Shown here piece by piece: positions 25,053 through 34,258 of a stretch of DNA of 64,000 nucleotides. Numbering within the stretch: the stretch's first letter is position 1; every line of letters begins with the position of its first letter. Position numbers and translations under genes: made by a program. The stretch is from Halohasta litorea. Lineage in GTDB: Archaea; Halobacteriota; Halobacteria; Halobacteriales; Haloferacaceae. Location: NCBI RefSeq assembly GCF_024494645.1, contig NZ_JANHDJ010000005.1, forward strand, positions 62,001 to 126,000, in the 5' to 3' direction. The notes under the pieces are model-generated. The model had not been told where the DNA came from, did no database searches, and saw only the letters and a program-made list of their open reading frames with translations.

Positions 25053-27170
25053 ATGAGTGACGAAGAGACGATTACTGTCGCGGACGTCAGTTCGGGCCCG
25101 GGCGGGGCCCCCGACACCGCCGCCGGAACTCCGGTGGACCTCCCGGTTGTCGACATCCTGACGGGCCGCGGCTTCGTGACCGGCAAAAGCGGCAGCGGCA
25201 AATCGAATACGGTCTCGGTGATGCTTGAAAACCTCCTGGACAACAACTTCCCCGTCCTCGTTGTCGATAGCGACGGCGAGTATTACGGCTTAAAGGAAGA
25301 GTACGAAGTCCTCCACGTCGGCGCGGACGACGAGTGCGACATCCAGGTGACCGCCGACCACGCCGAGAAGATCGCCTCGCTTGCGCTCGAAGAGAACATC
25401 CCGATCATCCTGGATGTCTCGGGCTATCTCGACGACGACGATGCCGACGAGTTGGTCTTAGAGACGACACGCCACCTCTTCGCCAAGGAAAAGAAGCTCA
25501 AAAAACCGTTCCTCGTCGTGATCGAGGAGTGCCACGAGTACATCCCCGAACAGAGCGGGATGGGCGAAGCCGGGAAAATGCTGATCAAGATCGGCAAGCG
25601 GGGCCGGAAACACGGCCTTGGAATCGTCGGCATCAGCCAGCGCCCGGCGGATGTCAAAAAGGACTTCATCACGCAGTGCGACTGGCTCGTCTGGCACCGG
25701 CTGACCTGGCGGAACGACACCAAGGTCGTCGGCCGCATCCTCGGCTCGGAGTACGCCGACGCCATCGAGGAGATGGGCGACGGCGAGGGCTTCTTAGTCG
25801 CTGACTGGGCCAGCGACATCCAGCGGGTGCAGTTCCACCGCAAGCGAACGTTCGACGCCGGGGCGACGCCAGGGCTCGAAGACTTCGAACGGCCGGAACT
25901 CAAATCCGTCAGCGGCGATCTGGTCTCCGAACTCACCGAGATATCGGACGAAAAAGAGCGCCGCGAGAGCGAGATCGCGGACCTCAAACAGGAGTTGGAG
26001 AAGAAGGACGCCAGAATCCAACAGTTAGAGCAGGAACTCGAAGAGGCCCGCGACCTGAGCCGGATGGCCGACCAGTTCGCCCAGGCGCTGCTCCAGCGGT
26101 CGGAGGCCCCCCACCGCGGCGGCCAGGGGCGAAACCTCAACCGCCCAGCCGAGCAGGCCGATATCGACGACTACCAGCCCGGCGGATCGACCGACGACTC
26201 GTCAGCCGACGGGACTGCTCCAGGATTCGATCCGCTGATCGCCGAGGCCGAACCCGACCGCGAGGAGGCTGACTCAGGCGAGACTCCGGCCACGCCGAGC
26301 GAGTCAGCCGCACCGACCGACGAACCGGTGGCCGACGACCCGATGGCGGCTCTCGGCACCGATACAACCGACACGACGACAACCGATGACGGGTCGGCGC
26401 CGACCGACGACAGGGCCGAAACGGCCGACGGCGAGAAGATCCCGACCGATCCGGTCGAAGCGCTGCGCTCGGGGGTGTTCGACGGGCCGGATGGCGTCTC
26501 GCCGTTCGCCGACAGCGACGATGCGTCGGCGGGTGAGCCACCCGAGGGGACACCGGACGACGAGGCGAGCTTCGAAGCGCTGGACGACGAGGCGGCGTTC
26601 AACGGCTCGGCCGGTGGCGCGCCGATCGACCCCGGGCCGGTCGATCCGAGTCAGGTCAGTGGCCCGAGCGAGGCCGAGCGAACGACACCCAAAGAGGAGG
26701 CGGAGTTCGGCACCGTCACCCGCCAGGAGATCGCCGAGGAGGCCATGCAGTTCGCCGAGGCGGTCGAACTCGGGACACGGGATGCGGTTGTCGACGAACT
26801 CCGCGAGCGGATCGAGGAGCTGCCCGACCACTCGGTCGGAATGCTCAGACACTACCGCGAGGCGGGCGAGAGCGATCCCCGAACCGCCCACGACGCCGCT
26901 GGCGGCGACGACGACCAACAGCTCGCCTACAGCCGCAACCGACCGCTTCGGCAGGCCCAGCTGATCCGCCACGTCGGCCGCGGGCGCTACGCCTACGCCG
27001 TCCCGGAACTGATCCGCGAAGCCTACGCCTACCAGCTCGATGACGAAGCGGTCGCCTCGATGGTCCAATCGATCGAGGCCGCGTTCCGCGAGTCGGTCGC
27101 CGACCCGCGGGATGGCGACAGCGAGACCCCCGAGGAGCCCAGCGACTCCGAAGGTGTGTTCGGCTTTTAA
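25053..27170 (+). CDS. HerA/DUF87-type ATPase with coiled coil and long acidic linker
   Basis: 705 residues. Walker A is GKSGSGKS (44-51), Walker B lies in FLVVIEECHEY (~153-163), and GISQRPADV is the sensor-type motif. Together these mark the HerA/FtsK-like DUF87 fold. Residues ~290-345 are a predicted coiled coil. Residues ~365-555 are an Asp/Glu/Thr/Ser-rich linker. Residues ~560-705 form a C-terminal helical domain with YSRNRPLRQAQLIRHVGRGRY, possibly DNA-binding. HerA pumps DNA with NurA in end resection; no nurA is nearby and the extra domains differ from canonical HerA, so the role is uncertain. Confidence 0.8.
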   Translation: MSDEETITVADVSSGPGGAPDTAAGTPVDLPVVDILTGRGFVTGKSGSGKSNTVSVMLENLLDNNFPVLVVDSDGEYYGLKEEYEVLHVGADDECDIQVTADHAEKIASLALEENIPIILDVSGYLDDDDADELVLETTRHLFAKEKKLKKPFLVVIEECHEYIPEQSGMGEAGKMLIKIGKRGRKHGLGIVGISQRPADVKKDFITQCDWLVWHRLTWRNDTKVVGRILGSEYADAIEEMGDGEGFLVADWASDIQRVQFHRKRTFDAGATPGLEDFERPELKSVSGDLVSELTEISDEKERRESEIADLKQELEKKDARIQQLEQELEEARDLSRMADQFAQALLQRSEAPHRGGQGRNLNRPAEQADIDDYQPGGSTDDSSADGTAPGFDPLIAEAEPDREEADSGETPATPSESAAPTDEPVADDPMAALGTDTTDTTTTDDGSAPTDDRAETADGEKIPTDPVEALRSGVFDGPDGVSPFADSDDASAGEPPEGTPDDEASFEALDDEAAFNGSAGGAPIDPGPVDPSQVSGPSEAERTTPKEEAEFGTVTRQEIAEEAMQFAEAVELGTRDAVVDELRERIEELPDHSVGMLRHYREAGESDPRTAHDAAGGDDDQQLAYSRNRPLRQAQLIRHVGRGRYAYAVPELIREAYAYQLDDEAVASMVQSIEAAFRESVADPRDGDSETPEEPSDSEGVFGF

Positions 27171-27214
27171 AATATCGGGAGCTGAGTGGCTGTACCTCGC
27201 TGGTGGCGACCGAT

Positions 27215-27859
27215 TTAGAGCCCGGAGACGAGGTCTTCGAGGGCCTCTTTCGGGTCGTCGGCTTTGGCGACGCCGCTGGCCAGCAGGATGCCCTCCGCGC
27301 CGAGTTCCTCGGCGGCAATTACGTCTTCGCCGGTCGAGATGCCCGCACCACAGTAGACCTCGACGGACTCGTCGACGCCTTCGGCGGCCGCAACGGCGTC
27401 TTCGACGATGTCGGGATCGGCGGTCGCAACCGAGTCGTCGCCGCCGATGAGCTCCGGCGGCTCGACGGCCACCGAGTCGGGGCCGAGGGCGGCAACGGCC
27501 GCGATCTGTCGCGGGTTGTTCCCACAGACACAGGTTTCGAGCCCGGCCCGCTCGGCAGCCTGCACGGAGGAATCGATATCGGCGAGCTTGAGGCGGTTCT
27601 CCGAGTGGTTGATCAGCGTGCCGACCGCACCGGCCTCGGCGGCGGCCTCGGCGAGCGTACTCCCAGTGAAGCTACCGTACTGGTTGGGCGAGACGTGCTG
27701 GGCCCACGTTTCGACGCCGGTCTCGGCGACAGCGCTGATCTGGGAGGCCTGCGGCGAGACAGCGATGCGGACGCCCGATTCCTCGGCTACCTCGTGGGCA
27801 GCTTCGGCGACGGCAATTGGATCACACGGATACGCCTTGAGGTTCACTAAGATGAACAT
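27215..27859 (-). CDS. tpiA: Triosephosphate isomerase, archaeal short form
   Basis: 214 residues from ATG 27859 (another ATG two codons upstream is possible). NLKAYP holds the catalytic lysine, INHSENR the catalytic histidine and [10 protein letters not shown] the catalytic glutamate; GAGISTGED binds phosphate. It interconverts dihydroxyacetone phosphate and glyceraldehyde-3-phosphate. Archaeal TIMs are ~25 residues shorter than bacterial ones, which fits. It is convergent with the HerA-like gene and upstream of it lies the MBF1 gene. Confidence 0.93.
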   Translation of the reverse strand: MFILVNLKAYPCDPIAVAEAAHEVAEESGVRIAVSPQASQISAVAETGVETWAQHVSPNQYGSFTGSTLAEAAAEAGAVGTLINHSENRLKLADIDSSVQAAERAGLETCVCGNNPRQIAAVAALGPDSVAVEPPELIGGDDSVATADPDIVEDAVAAAEGVDESVEVYCGAGISTGEDVIAAEELGAEGILLASGVAKADDPKEALEDLVSGL

Positions 27860-27931
27860 ACCCATACAACGAGTCGCCCCCGACAAATAGCTTCAGTTTC
27901 GAGGCAATCGATTGGGCCCCCGATTCGGGGA

Positions 27932-28462
27932 TTAGTCTTTCCGTTCGACCACGTCGCCGAGGGTCATCGACTGGCCGGAGCCGCTGGACCACTCGGTGTC
28001 GTCGACGTCTGTGCCCTCGATGAGCGATATTTCGAGTTTCTTTTCGAGTTTGGTCTGGACCTCGTCGCTCGGGAGGATGTCGCCGCGTTCGAGTTTGCGG
28101 ATCAGGCTCGCCTTCTCGTTGAGGTCGTCGGCGAGTTCCTCCTGTGTGAGGCCCTCGGACTCGCGTGCCTCCCGAATGCGGTCGTCGTAGTCGGCGGCGA
28201 GTTCGTCCATGTCGTCGAACATGTCCTTCTTGCGCCGCGTCGAGCCGCCCGATCCCGTCGATCCCCCGGTCGCGCCGCCCGAGGAGCCCGAGGTGCCACT
28301 GCTCGACGACGTGGAGTACTTGCTGGTACTCGACGAGGACTCCTGGGTTTCGACGGTCGTTCCGAACCCCTGGCAGTTCTCGCAGAGCTCCAGTTCCGCA
28401 CCCTCGACTTTCGTGGTGGTGAGCGACGTCTCGTCGGCACCACACATCTCACATTGGGGCAT
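27932..28462 (-). CDS. Multiprotein bridging factor MBF1-like transcription factor
   Basis: 176 residues. The N-terminal zinc ribbon has CEMCGAD and CENCQG; residues ~50-75 are a Ser/Gly/Thr linker; residues ~90-150 form a Cro/C1-type HTH (REARESEGLTQEELADDLNEKASLIRKLERGDILP). This is the archaeal MBF1 layout, which in archaea may act in translation as well as transcription. The length is slightly above average because of the linker. Confidence 0.9.
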   Translation of the reverse strand: MPQCEMCGADETSLTTTKVEGAELELCENCQGFGTTVETQESSSSTSKYSTSSSSGTSGSSGGATGGSTGSGGSTRRKKDMFDDMDELAADYDDRIREARESEGLTQEELADDLNEKASLIRKLERGDILPSDEVQTKLEKKLEISLIEGTDVDDTEWSSGSGQSMTLGDVVERKD

Positions 28463-28521
28463 ACTCACGGGTAGCGTTCGCCCCGGTATAAACCATACGC
28501 CGCCGACCAGACTCGCCGCCC

Positions 28522-29127
28522 TCAGTCGAGATCCGACCACGCGCCCCAGAACCGCTGGAGGGCGGTCAGATGCCCGACAACCGCGAAGAAGACCAACAGC
28601 AGTTCGATCACGCCGTACCCCGCGACCAGCGGCCCGGTAACGACCGCGGCGACGAGCCCGGCGATCGTGATCAACACAAGCCGGTCGGCCCGGCCGACAA
28701 GCCCACCGTAGGCCCGCCCGAGACCCACTGCCTGAATCTGGGTCCCCAAATACGAGGTCATGAGGACACCAGTGACGGCCACGAACCCGAGGGCGAAGCT
28801 GTCGACGCCCGCGGCCAGTCCGCCGATGATGATCAGGTCGGCGTAGCGGTCGATGACGTGATCCAGGAGATCCCCGCCGTCGGAGGCAGCGTTCTGCCTG
28901 CGGGCGAGTGCGCCGTCGACCAGATCCAGCCACCCATTAAGCAGGACCAAGAGGCCACCGACGGCGTACCACTGTGGCGTTCCGGCGACGAAGGCAGCCG
29001 CGGCGGCTCCCGCGACGCCCAGCGAGAGCACGCTGACGCTGTTGGGCGAGAGGCCGAGGCTGTCAGCGGCACTGACAAAGGGCGCGAGCACCCGGTTGGC
29101 CAGCGGGCGGAACTTGTCGAGCGTCAT
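28522..29127 (-). CDS. CDP-alcohol phosphatidyltransferase (archaetidylinositol-phosphate synthase-like)
   Basis: 201 residues, about six helices. The full catalytic motif D-G-x2-A-R-x8-G-x3-D-x3-D is present (DGALARRQNAASDGGDLLD, then HVID). It joins CDP-archaeol to a polar alcohol such as inositol phosphate in the membrane. The start overlaps the upstream kinase stop by 4 bases. Haloarchaea hold several such enzymes; the alcohol is inferred from typical annotation. Confidence 0.85.
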   Translation of the reverse strand: MTLDKFRPLANRVLAPFVSAADSLGLSPNSVSVLSLGVAGAAAAAFVAGTPQWYAVGGLLVLLNGWLDLVDGALARRQNAASDGGDLLDHVIDRYADLIIIGGLAAGVDSFALGFVAVTGVLMTSYLGTQIQAVGLGRAYGGLVGRADRLVLITIAGLVAAVVTGPLVAGYGVIELLLVFFAVVGHLTALQRFWGAWSDLD

Positions 29128-29666
29128 GGCAGCAGATACTCCGTGAAGTCGACCTCGCCCGCACTCGGCTCACGCTCGCCCGCAATTACCGCAGCAATAT
29201 CGTCGGCGACCGCCTCCGGGTTGCGGTCGGTAGTGTCGATCTCATAGACAGCCTCGGGGCCGTGTTCCTCGACGGCTTCCGAGAGCACGACATCCAGCGC
29301 CTCGCTTTCGGCGTTCTCCCGTGCCTTTTCCGGCGGGTCGCCGCGTGCTTCGAGCCGGGATTCGAGCTCGGCTGGCCCACACCGAAGGACGACGACGCGG
29401 TCGGCTGCGAAGTGGTGGGCGAGATGGGATTCGAGGACGCCGTCCCACTCGCCGAGATGCGACCGGACGGCCTCGATATCGGTCACCAGCGAGTCGCGGT
29501 CGACGTCGCGTTCGGTCCACAGGTCGTGGCTCTTGATCTCGTCGTTGAGGTGGATAATGGGGGTGTCGACGCCGCGGTCGGCCAGCGCCTCGGTGGCCGT
29601 CGTCTTCCCGGTGCCGGGCGTGCCAGTCACGGCGATCCGCAGTGGGTCCGCGCTGTCGTCGGTCAC
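29124..29666 (-). CDS. Fap7/AK6-type adenylate kinase
   Basis: 180 residues. The P-loop is GTPGTGKTT, followed by the NMP-binding-like helix and HLAHHFAADRVVVLRCGP, the Fap7 signature. In eukaryotes and archaea Fap7 acts in the final cleavage of small-subunit rRNA and has adenylate kinase activity. Its stop overlaps the CDP-alcohol gene by 4 bases and its start overlaps the hisC stop by 4 bases, giving a tight three-gene operon. Confidence 0.88.
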   Translation of the reverse strand: MTDDSADPLRIAVTGTPGTGKTTATEALADRGVDTPIIHLNDEIKSHDLWTERDVDRDSLVTDIEAVRSHLGEWDGVLESHLAHHFAADRVVVLRCGPAELESRLEARGDPPEKARENAESEALDVVLSEAVEEHGPEAVYEIDTTDRNPEAVADDIAAVIAGEREPSAGEVDFTEYLLP

Positions 29667-30751
29667 GTCGGCGCCACCTCGGCCAAGATTCCGTTGAGCG
29701 TCTCGACGGCCGTCTTCGTCTGCTCACGGGTGCCACAGGAAATCCGCACACAGCCCGGCAGCCCGAAGCTACTGCAGTCGCGGATGATGACGCCCTCGGC
29801 CTGGCTGCGCTCGGCGACGCCGCTCGCATCGCCCACATCGGCCAGGACGAAGTTCCCGGCGCTCTCGAAGGTCGGGGCATCGAGGTTTTCGGCCAGATAG
29901 TCGCGTGCCCAGCGGGCGGTCTCGACCGACTGGTCGACGTGGTCGTCATCGTCCAGTGCGGCCAGTGCGGCCCGACAGGCGAGTTCGTTGGCTGCGAAGG
30001 GGGTGTTGACGCGCGCGTAGGCGTCGGCCCACGCTTGCGGCACAACTCCGTAGCCGATCCGCAGGCCAGCGAGCCCGTAGGCCTTCGAAAAGGTTCGGAG
30101 CACTGCCACGTTGTCGTAGTCATCGACCAGCTCGATGCTGCTCGGCCGCTCGGAGTACTCGCCGTAGGCCTCGTCGACCACGACGAGGGTGTGGTCGTCG
30201 ACGGCCTCCAGGAGCGTCGTGATCTCTGCGCGGGTCCACTCGCTGCCGGTTGGATTGTGCGGCGAGGTGAGATGGACGATCCGCTCGCCGTCGTAGGCCT
30301 CCAGGACGAGATCCGCGGTCTGGCTGAAGCCGTCGTCCTTCGAGAGCTCGTAGGTCGAGACCTCGCCGTGGTGGTGACGGGCACTCATCGAGTAGTAGGA
30401 AAAGCCCGGTTCGGGGACGAGCACCGACTGGCCGGGGTCGAGCATGGCTCGCGAGAGGTAGTCGATCGCGCCGTCGGCCCCCGGCGAGACCCAGATCTGC
30501 TCGCTGGCCACGTCCCATTTGTCGGCCAACTTTTCGGTGAGATCGGTGTGGGCGGCCTTCGGGTAGACGTGCAGGCCCTCCTTGGCTCGGTCAGTGACCG
30601 CGTCGACGGCCTTCGGACTGGAGCCGTGGGGGTTCTCGTTCGAGGAGAGTTTGATCAGCTCGTCGGGGTCGAGCCCGAGGTCGCGGGCGACCTCCTCGAT
30701 CCCCCGGCCCGGCACGTACGGGCTGGTCGCGGAGAGATCCCGTGGTTGCAT
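29663..30751 (-). CDS. hisC: Histidinol-phosphate aminotransferase
   Basis: 362 residues. The family opening is YVPGRGIEEVARDLGL, then IKLSSNENPHG, DEAYGEY, and TFSKAYGLAGLRIGY with the PLP lysine. It converts imidazoleacetol phosphate to histidinol phosphate. ATG 30751 is used; the frame continues 145 codons upstream across the MscS gene but only as a shadow. It leads a three-gene operon with the kinase and the CDP-alcohol transferase, which has no obvious metabolic link to histidine. Confidence 0.92.
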   Translation of the reverse strand: MQPRDLSATSPYVPGRGIEEVARDLGLDPDELIKLSSNENPHGSSPKAVDAVTDRAKEGLHVYPKAAHTDLTEKLADKWDVASEQIWVSPGADGAIDYLSRAMLDPGQSVLVPEPGFSYYSMSARHHHGEVSTYELSKDDGFSQTADLVLEAYDGERIVHLTSPHNPTGSEWTRAEITTLLEAVDDHTLVVVDEAYGEYSERPSSIELVDDYDNVAVLRTFSKAYGLAGLRIGYGVVPQAWADAYARVNTPFAANELACRAALAALDDDDHVDQSVETARWARDYLAENLDAPTFESAGNFVLADVGDASGVAERSQAEGVIIRDCSSFGLPGCVRISCGTREQTKTAVETLNGILAEVAPT

Positions 30752-30830
30752 GGTCGTGAGAAGCAGACGCCAGCCCTTAAGCGTGATTACACGTCCCTGT
30801 GGCGCGTGGCTGTGCCGTTCGGTCTCGATG

Positions 30831-31775
30831 TTAGCGGGATCGATGTTCGGATCGCCCGGACTGCCCGGCCCACGGCTCCTCGTCAGTGAGGGAGACGGCG
30901 GCCCGGCCGCTCGTCTCGTCGAAGACGTGGTGGGTCCGCGGATAGGCAAGCGAGATCTCGGTTCCCGCGAGTTCCTCCTGGATGCGGCGGAACACCTTCG
31001 ACTGCACCCGTGTCGGGTGATAGGGTTCGAAGACCCAAAACCGGAGTTCGATAGCGACCCCGTGGTCACCAAAGGCGGTGACGAAGGCGGTCGGAGCGGC
31101 GGGATACTTCTGGCCGCCCATCCGTATCGCGGGCCCGCCGTCGACCAGTTCGTCGACGCTCCGACCCGCGGCCTCCAGGCGGTCACAGGCCGCCTCCAGA
31201 TCGCTCTCGTAGGTGACCGTCAGCTCGACCGAGAGCCACGATCGTTCGTCGTCCTCGCTGTAGTTGATCACGTCCCGCCGATGAATGGAATCGTTGGGGA
31301 TCACAAGCGTCGTGTTTTCGAGGGTGTGGACCTTGGTGTACCGGAGGGTGATCTCCCTGACGTACCCCAACTGGTCGGTGTCTTCGAGTTCGATCATATC
31401 GCCGACCTCGTAGGGGCGATTGACCAGCACGAACAGACCGTTTATGAGGCTCCCGAGCAGCGGCGCGAGTATGTAGGCGATCGCCGCGGTCAGCACGGTG
31501 ACCGACAGCAGGATGTTTTCGGGTTCGTAGCCGAAGACGTTGGCTACCGTAAATAAGGCGAACACCATCACGACCGCCCGCAACACGCCGAGGATCGTCT
31601 CGGCGACGCTGACGCGCTGGAGATGAGCGACGAGTCCTGGACGGGTCGCTCGTGCGAGGGCTTTGCCGCCGTACCAACTGACGATGAGGATCAGTAGTGC
31701 GACGACTACCGGGCCACCCGTCTGCAGGGCTTCGGGTAGCAACTGCCCCAGCGAGTTCTGCAGGAACCGGAACAT
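30831..31775 (-). CDS. MscS-family mechanosensitive channel
   Basis: 314 residues. Three to four N-terminal helices are followed by the conserved pore-lining and beta domain: APLLGSLINGLFVLVNRPYEVGDMIEL, ITLRYTKVHTLENTTLVIPN. This is the MscS signature. The channel opens under osmotic down-shock. The start at 31775 begins the first helix MFRFLQNSLGQLL. A paralogue with a different C-terminal tail is at 51249. Confidence 0.9.
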   Translation of the reverse strand: MFRFLQNSLGQLLPEALQTGGPVVVALLILIVSWYGGKALARATRPGLVAHLQRVSVAETILGVLRAVVMVFALFTVANVFGYEPENILLSVTVLTAAIAYILAPLLGSLINGLFVLVNRPYEVGDMIELEDTDQLGYVREITLRYTKVHTLENTTLVIPNDSIHRRDVINYSEDDERSWLSVELTVTYESDLEAACDRLEAAGRSVDELVDGGPAIRMGGQKYPAAPTAFVTAFGDHGVAIELRFWVFEPYHPTRVQSKVFRRIQEELAGTEISLAYPRTHHVFDETSGRAAVSLTDEEPWAGQSGRSEHRSR

Positions 31776-31874
31776 ACGTCGACCGATTTGCCCGGAGCGG
31801 GACAGGGTTACTGTCCAGCTACCGATCAATAGTCGTCGACTACCGGCCGCGTAGTCGTCACCTACCGGTCGATC

Positions 31875-32612
31875 CTACCGGCTGGATGCCCGAACGTCGT
31901 GTTCCAGCGTGCCGATCCCCTCGATTGTGACGGCGACATGGTCGCCGTCCGACAGCGGGCCGACGCCCGCAGGCGTCCCCGTCGAGATCACGTCCCCCGC
32001 TTCGAGGGTGAGGTGGGTCGTGATCTCGGCGATCAGCTCCGGCACCGAGAAAATGAACTGGTCGATCGAGGAGTCCTGCTTGGTCTCGCCGTTTACCCGG
32101 AGTTCGATACTCGCGTCCTCCGGCACCTCGTCGGGCGTCGCCACGACCGGGCCCATCGGGGCGGCGTTGTCGAAGGCCTTGCCGCGGACCCAGTTCTGCT
32201 CGGTGTCTTGGTCGTCCCGGTTCGAGATGTCGTTGAGGCAGGTATACCCCTCGACGACGTCCATCGCATCCTCGGCGTCGACGTTCCGGCACTGCTCGCC
32301 GATGACGACCGCGAGTTCGGCCTCCCAGTCGACGCGCTCCTTGCCTGCTGGGAGCGTTACCGTATCGCCGTGTGCCGAGACGGTGTTCGGGGTCTTCAAA
32401 AACAGCAGCGGTCGATCCGGCAGTTCGCTGTCGCGTTCGGCGGCGTGGTCGGCGTAGTTGAGCCCGACACAGACGATTTTGGTGGGTTCGCAGGGCGGGA
32501 GCACGTCGACGGCGTCCTGTTCGTAGCTCTCATCACCGAACTGTACTGTACCGTCATCGAGCCTGCCACGTCGAACCGAGCCAGCCGGGTCACGGAAGCG
32601 GACGTACTTCAT
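31875..32612 (-). CDS. Fumarylacetoacetate hydrolase family protein
   Basis: 245 residues. IVCVGLNYADHAAE, LLFLKTPNTV, VDWEAELAVVIG (metal-binding Glu residues) and VISTGTPAGVGPL are the FAH superfamily signatures. Members act as acylpyruvases, oxaloacetate decarboxylases or hydratases on dioxo acids. The substrate is unresolved. A single gene with a 99-base gap before the MscS gene. Confidence 0.9.
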   Translation of the reverse strand: MKYVRFRDPAGSVRRGRLDDGTVQFGDESYEQDAVDVLPPCEPTKIVCVGLNYADHAAERDSELPDRPLLFLKTPNTVSAHGDTVTLPAGKERVDWEAELAVVIGEQCRNVDAEDAMDVVEGYTCLNDISNRDDQDTEQNWVRGKAFDNAAPMGPVVATPDEVPEDASIELRVNGETKQDSSIDQFIFSVPELIAEITTHLTLEAGDVISTGTPAGVGPLSDGDHVAVTIEGIGTLEHDVRASSR

Positions 32613-32666
32613 ACACCGACGTTCCGTCCAGCGGATAAAAGCGTTTGCCAGCGTTTGGCGGATCGG

Positions 32667-33743
32667 CTACCGAGCCAGCGGCATCGCGTAGCTCGTCTCT
32701 TCCTCGATGACGAGCTCCCAGGTTCGCTCGCAGTCACACTCGACCTGGCCGAAGACGCTCTCGTCCTGTCGCAGATCGAAGTCCTTGATCGCCTTCTGTA
32801 CTCGGTCGTCGCACTCCCCGCAGTTGTGGGCCCCGCGGTCCGAGCCGTGGCCGACCGGATCCGAGACGACGATGGCTTCAACGTCTGCTGTTCGCTCCAG
32901 GACGTCCGCAACCGACCAGAGCCACGGCGGGCGGTACCCTCCTTCCCGAAAGAGCTCGTTGACCATCGTGTACTGCTGGACGTTACAGGGATTCATCGAC
33001 ACCGTGTGACAGCCCTCGACGTCGGCACAGCGGCGGATCGATTCGACCATGTCGTCCCGTGCTTCGCGCTCCGAGAGGAACGGCGGCTTCATCAGCAGGT
33101 AGGCTTTGACACCAGCACCCGCCTCCTCAGCAGTGGCGCAGGCGTCCTCGAAATCCGAAAATTCGAAGTACTTGTTGACACAGTCCTTACGGATGCGGTC
33201 GGTCGCTGTTTCGAGACCGACTGCCACGTCGACGTCCAGGCCGTGGTCGGTGAAATCGGTGAGTTTGTCGTGGTCGACGAAATCCGGGAGGGATTCCAGG
33301 ACGATCCGTTCGCGGTCGCCGAAGGTGTCGGCGATAGCCCGCCGGGTTTCGGCCGGGACTTCGCGCTCGTCGAGGAACGAACCGGAGGTATAGATCTTGA
33401 TGAGGTCGGCGGGCTCGTCGGTGTTGTTCTCTTCGTGATCGAGACAGGCCTGGATCTGGTCCATCAGTGCCTCGTGTTCGACGGTGCCGCCCTCGACGCT
33501 CTCGGCGACGTAGCCGCACATCGTACAGCCGCCAGCGCGGGCCCACCGGCAGCCGCCGGTGTTGAGGATGATCGTCAGCGACTCGTAGACGCCGCCCGGC
33601 GTATTGTCCTCGTCGACCCAGACGCGGGTCGGCTCGTGTGGGTCGTAGTGTTTCTCCTTGAGGCCGCGGATCTCGCGCATCACCGAATTGTGTGCGTCCA
33701 TCCCGCGCCCGTCCTCGTAGACTTCGGGGCTCGGCTTGCTCAT
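32667..33743 (-). CDS. raSEA: Archaeosine synthase radical SAM subunit RaSEA
   Basis: 358 residues. CRWARAGGCTMC gives C-x7-C-x2-C, the atypical radical SAM cluster ligand spacing of this family, and IYTSGSFLDE lies in the SAM-binding part. RaSEA acts with ArcS to convert the lysine adduct of preQ0 at position 15 of tRNA to archaeosine, releasing the lysine carbon skeleton. ArcS is encoded 3.2 kb away on the same strand (36913). The C-terminus carries further cysteines (CGECDDR, CDCERTW). Confidence 0.9.
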   Translation of the reverse strand: MSKPSPEVYEDGRGMDAHNSVMREIRGLKEKHYDPHEPTRVWVDEDNTPGGVYESLTIILNTGGCRWARAGGCTMCGYVAESVEGGTVEHEALMDQIQACLDHEENNTDEPADLIKIYTSGSFLDEREVPAETRRAIADTFGDRERIVLESLPDFVDHDKLTDFTDHGLDVDVAVGLETATDRIRKDCVNKYFEFSDFEDACATAEEAGAGVKAYLLMKPPFLSEREARDDMVESIRRCADVEGCHTVSMNPCNVQQYTMVNELFREGGYRPPWLWSVADVLERTADVEAIVVSDPVGHGSDRGAHNCGECDDRVQKAIKDFDLRQDESVFGQVECDCERTWELVIEEETSYAMPLAR

Positions 33744-33925
33744 TGGCGGTGCTACTCGCGGGAGTGGTAAAACCGCATCGCAGTCGACCGACCTGCGACA
33801 GCAAATACCCGTTTTTACTGGTCGACAGCAACGTCCCTGAGCGGAGCACTGTCAGTGTAGCAACGTCAGCGGCACGTATCCGCAATGTCTGCGTGGAGGG
33901 CCGTCTGCGACAGCGGGGGGAGTGT

Positions 33926-34036
33926 GGCGACAGTCGTGGTGGGGCTGTCACCACAGTCGAAGGGTGACAGACGTGGTGGGGCTGTCACCGTGGTGGGATA
34001 GTGACAGTCGTAGCAAACTGTCACCGCTGTGGTGTG
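33926..34036. repeat. Three tandem 37-base hairpin repeats
   Basis: Units start at 33926, 33963 and 34000, exactly 37 bases apart. Each opens with GGTGACAG or a one-base variant and, after 10-11 bases, has CTGTCACC, forming an 8-pair stem (the third is 7-pair, the first has one mismatch). The loop ACGTGGTGGGG is nearly identical in the first two units. Not a CRISPR, because there are no spacers. Likely binding sites or RNA hairpins. Confidence 0.7.
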
Positions 34037-34071
34037 GGACTAGCTGTGTCGACCGACCGGCGGGAGCATGA

Positions 34072-34092
34072 CCGCAGACGGTTCGTCTGCGG
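34072..34092. terminator. Inverted repeat downstream of the Bat-like gene
   Basis: CCGCAGAC and GTCTGCGG enclose a 5-base loop. It lies about 170 bases beyond the stop of the minus-strand regulator at 34259. There is no T-tract, so termination is only a possibility; an operator is equally likely. Confidence 0.35.
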
Positions 34093-34258
34093 CCGGGTGC
34101 TCACCGTCGGCTGTGACACATTCCCTTAGAATACCGGTGTATAAATAACACTTATACCTATCATTATAGGATATAGAGCGTAAAGATACCTATGTGAATA
34201 GGTTACTGTCCAATATCGATCACAGGGGTAGGAGTCGACCGGCTGTTCGAGAACGTGC

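Larger units (their letters stand above)
33744..34258. other. Intergenic region, 515 bases, with hairpin arrays
   Basis: No gene can be supported. It holds the 37-base tandem hairpin repeat (33926-34036), an 8-pair stem CCGCAGAC/GTCTGCGG at 34072-34092, and an AT-rich stretch with a TATA-like TATAAATA at 34141-34148. It lies between the 3' end of the Bat-like gene and the start of raSEA, both on the minus strand. Confidence 0.6.

Noticed and set aside
31899..33770. A 623-codon open frame on the plus strand
   Set aside because: Antisense to the FAH-family and raSEA genes, with no recognisable motif.
33926..34036. Possible CRISPR
   Set aside because: Units are contiguous, vary in sequence and have no spacers; no cas genes in the window.
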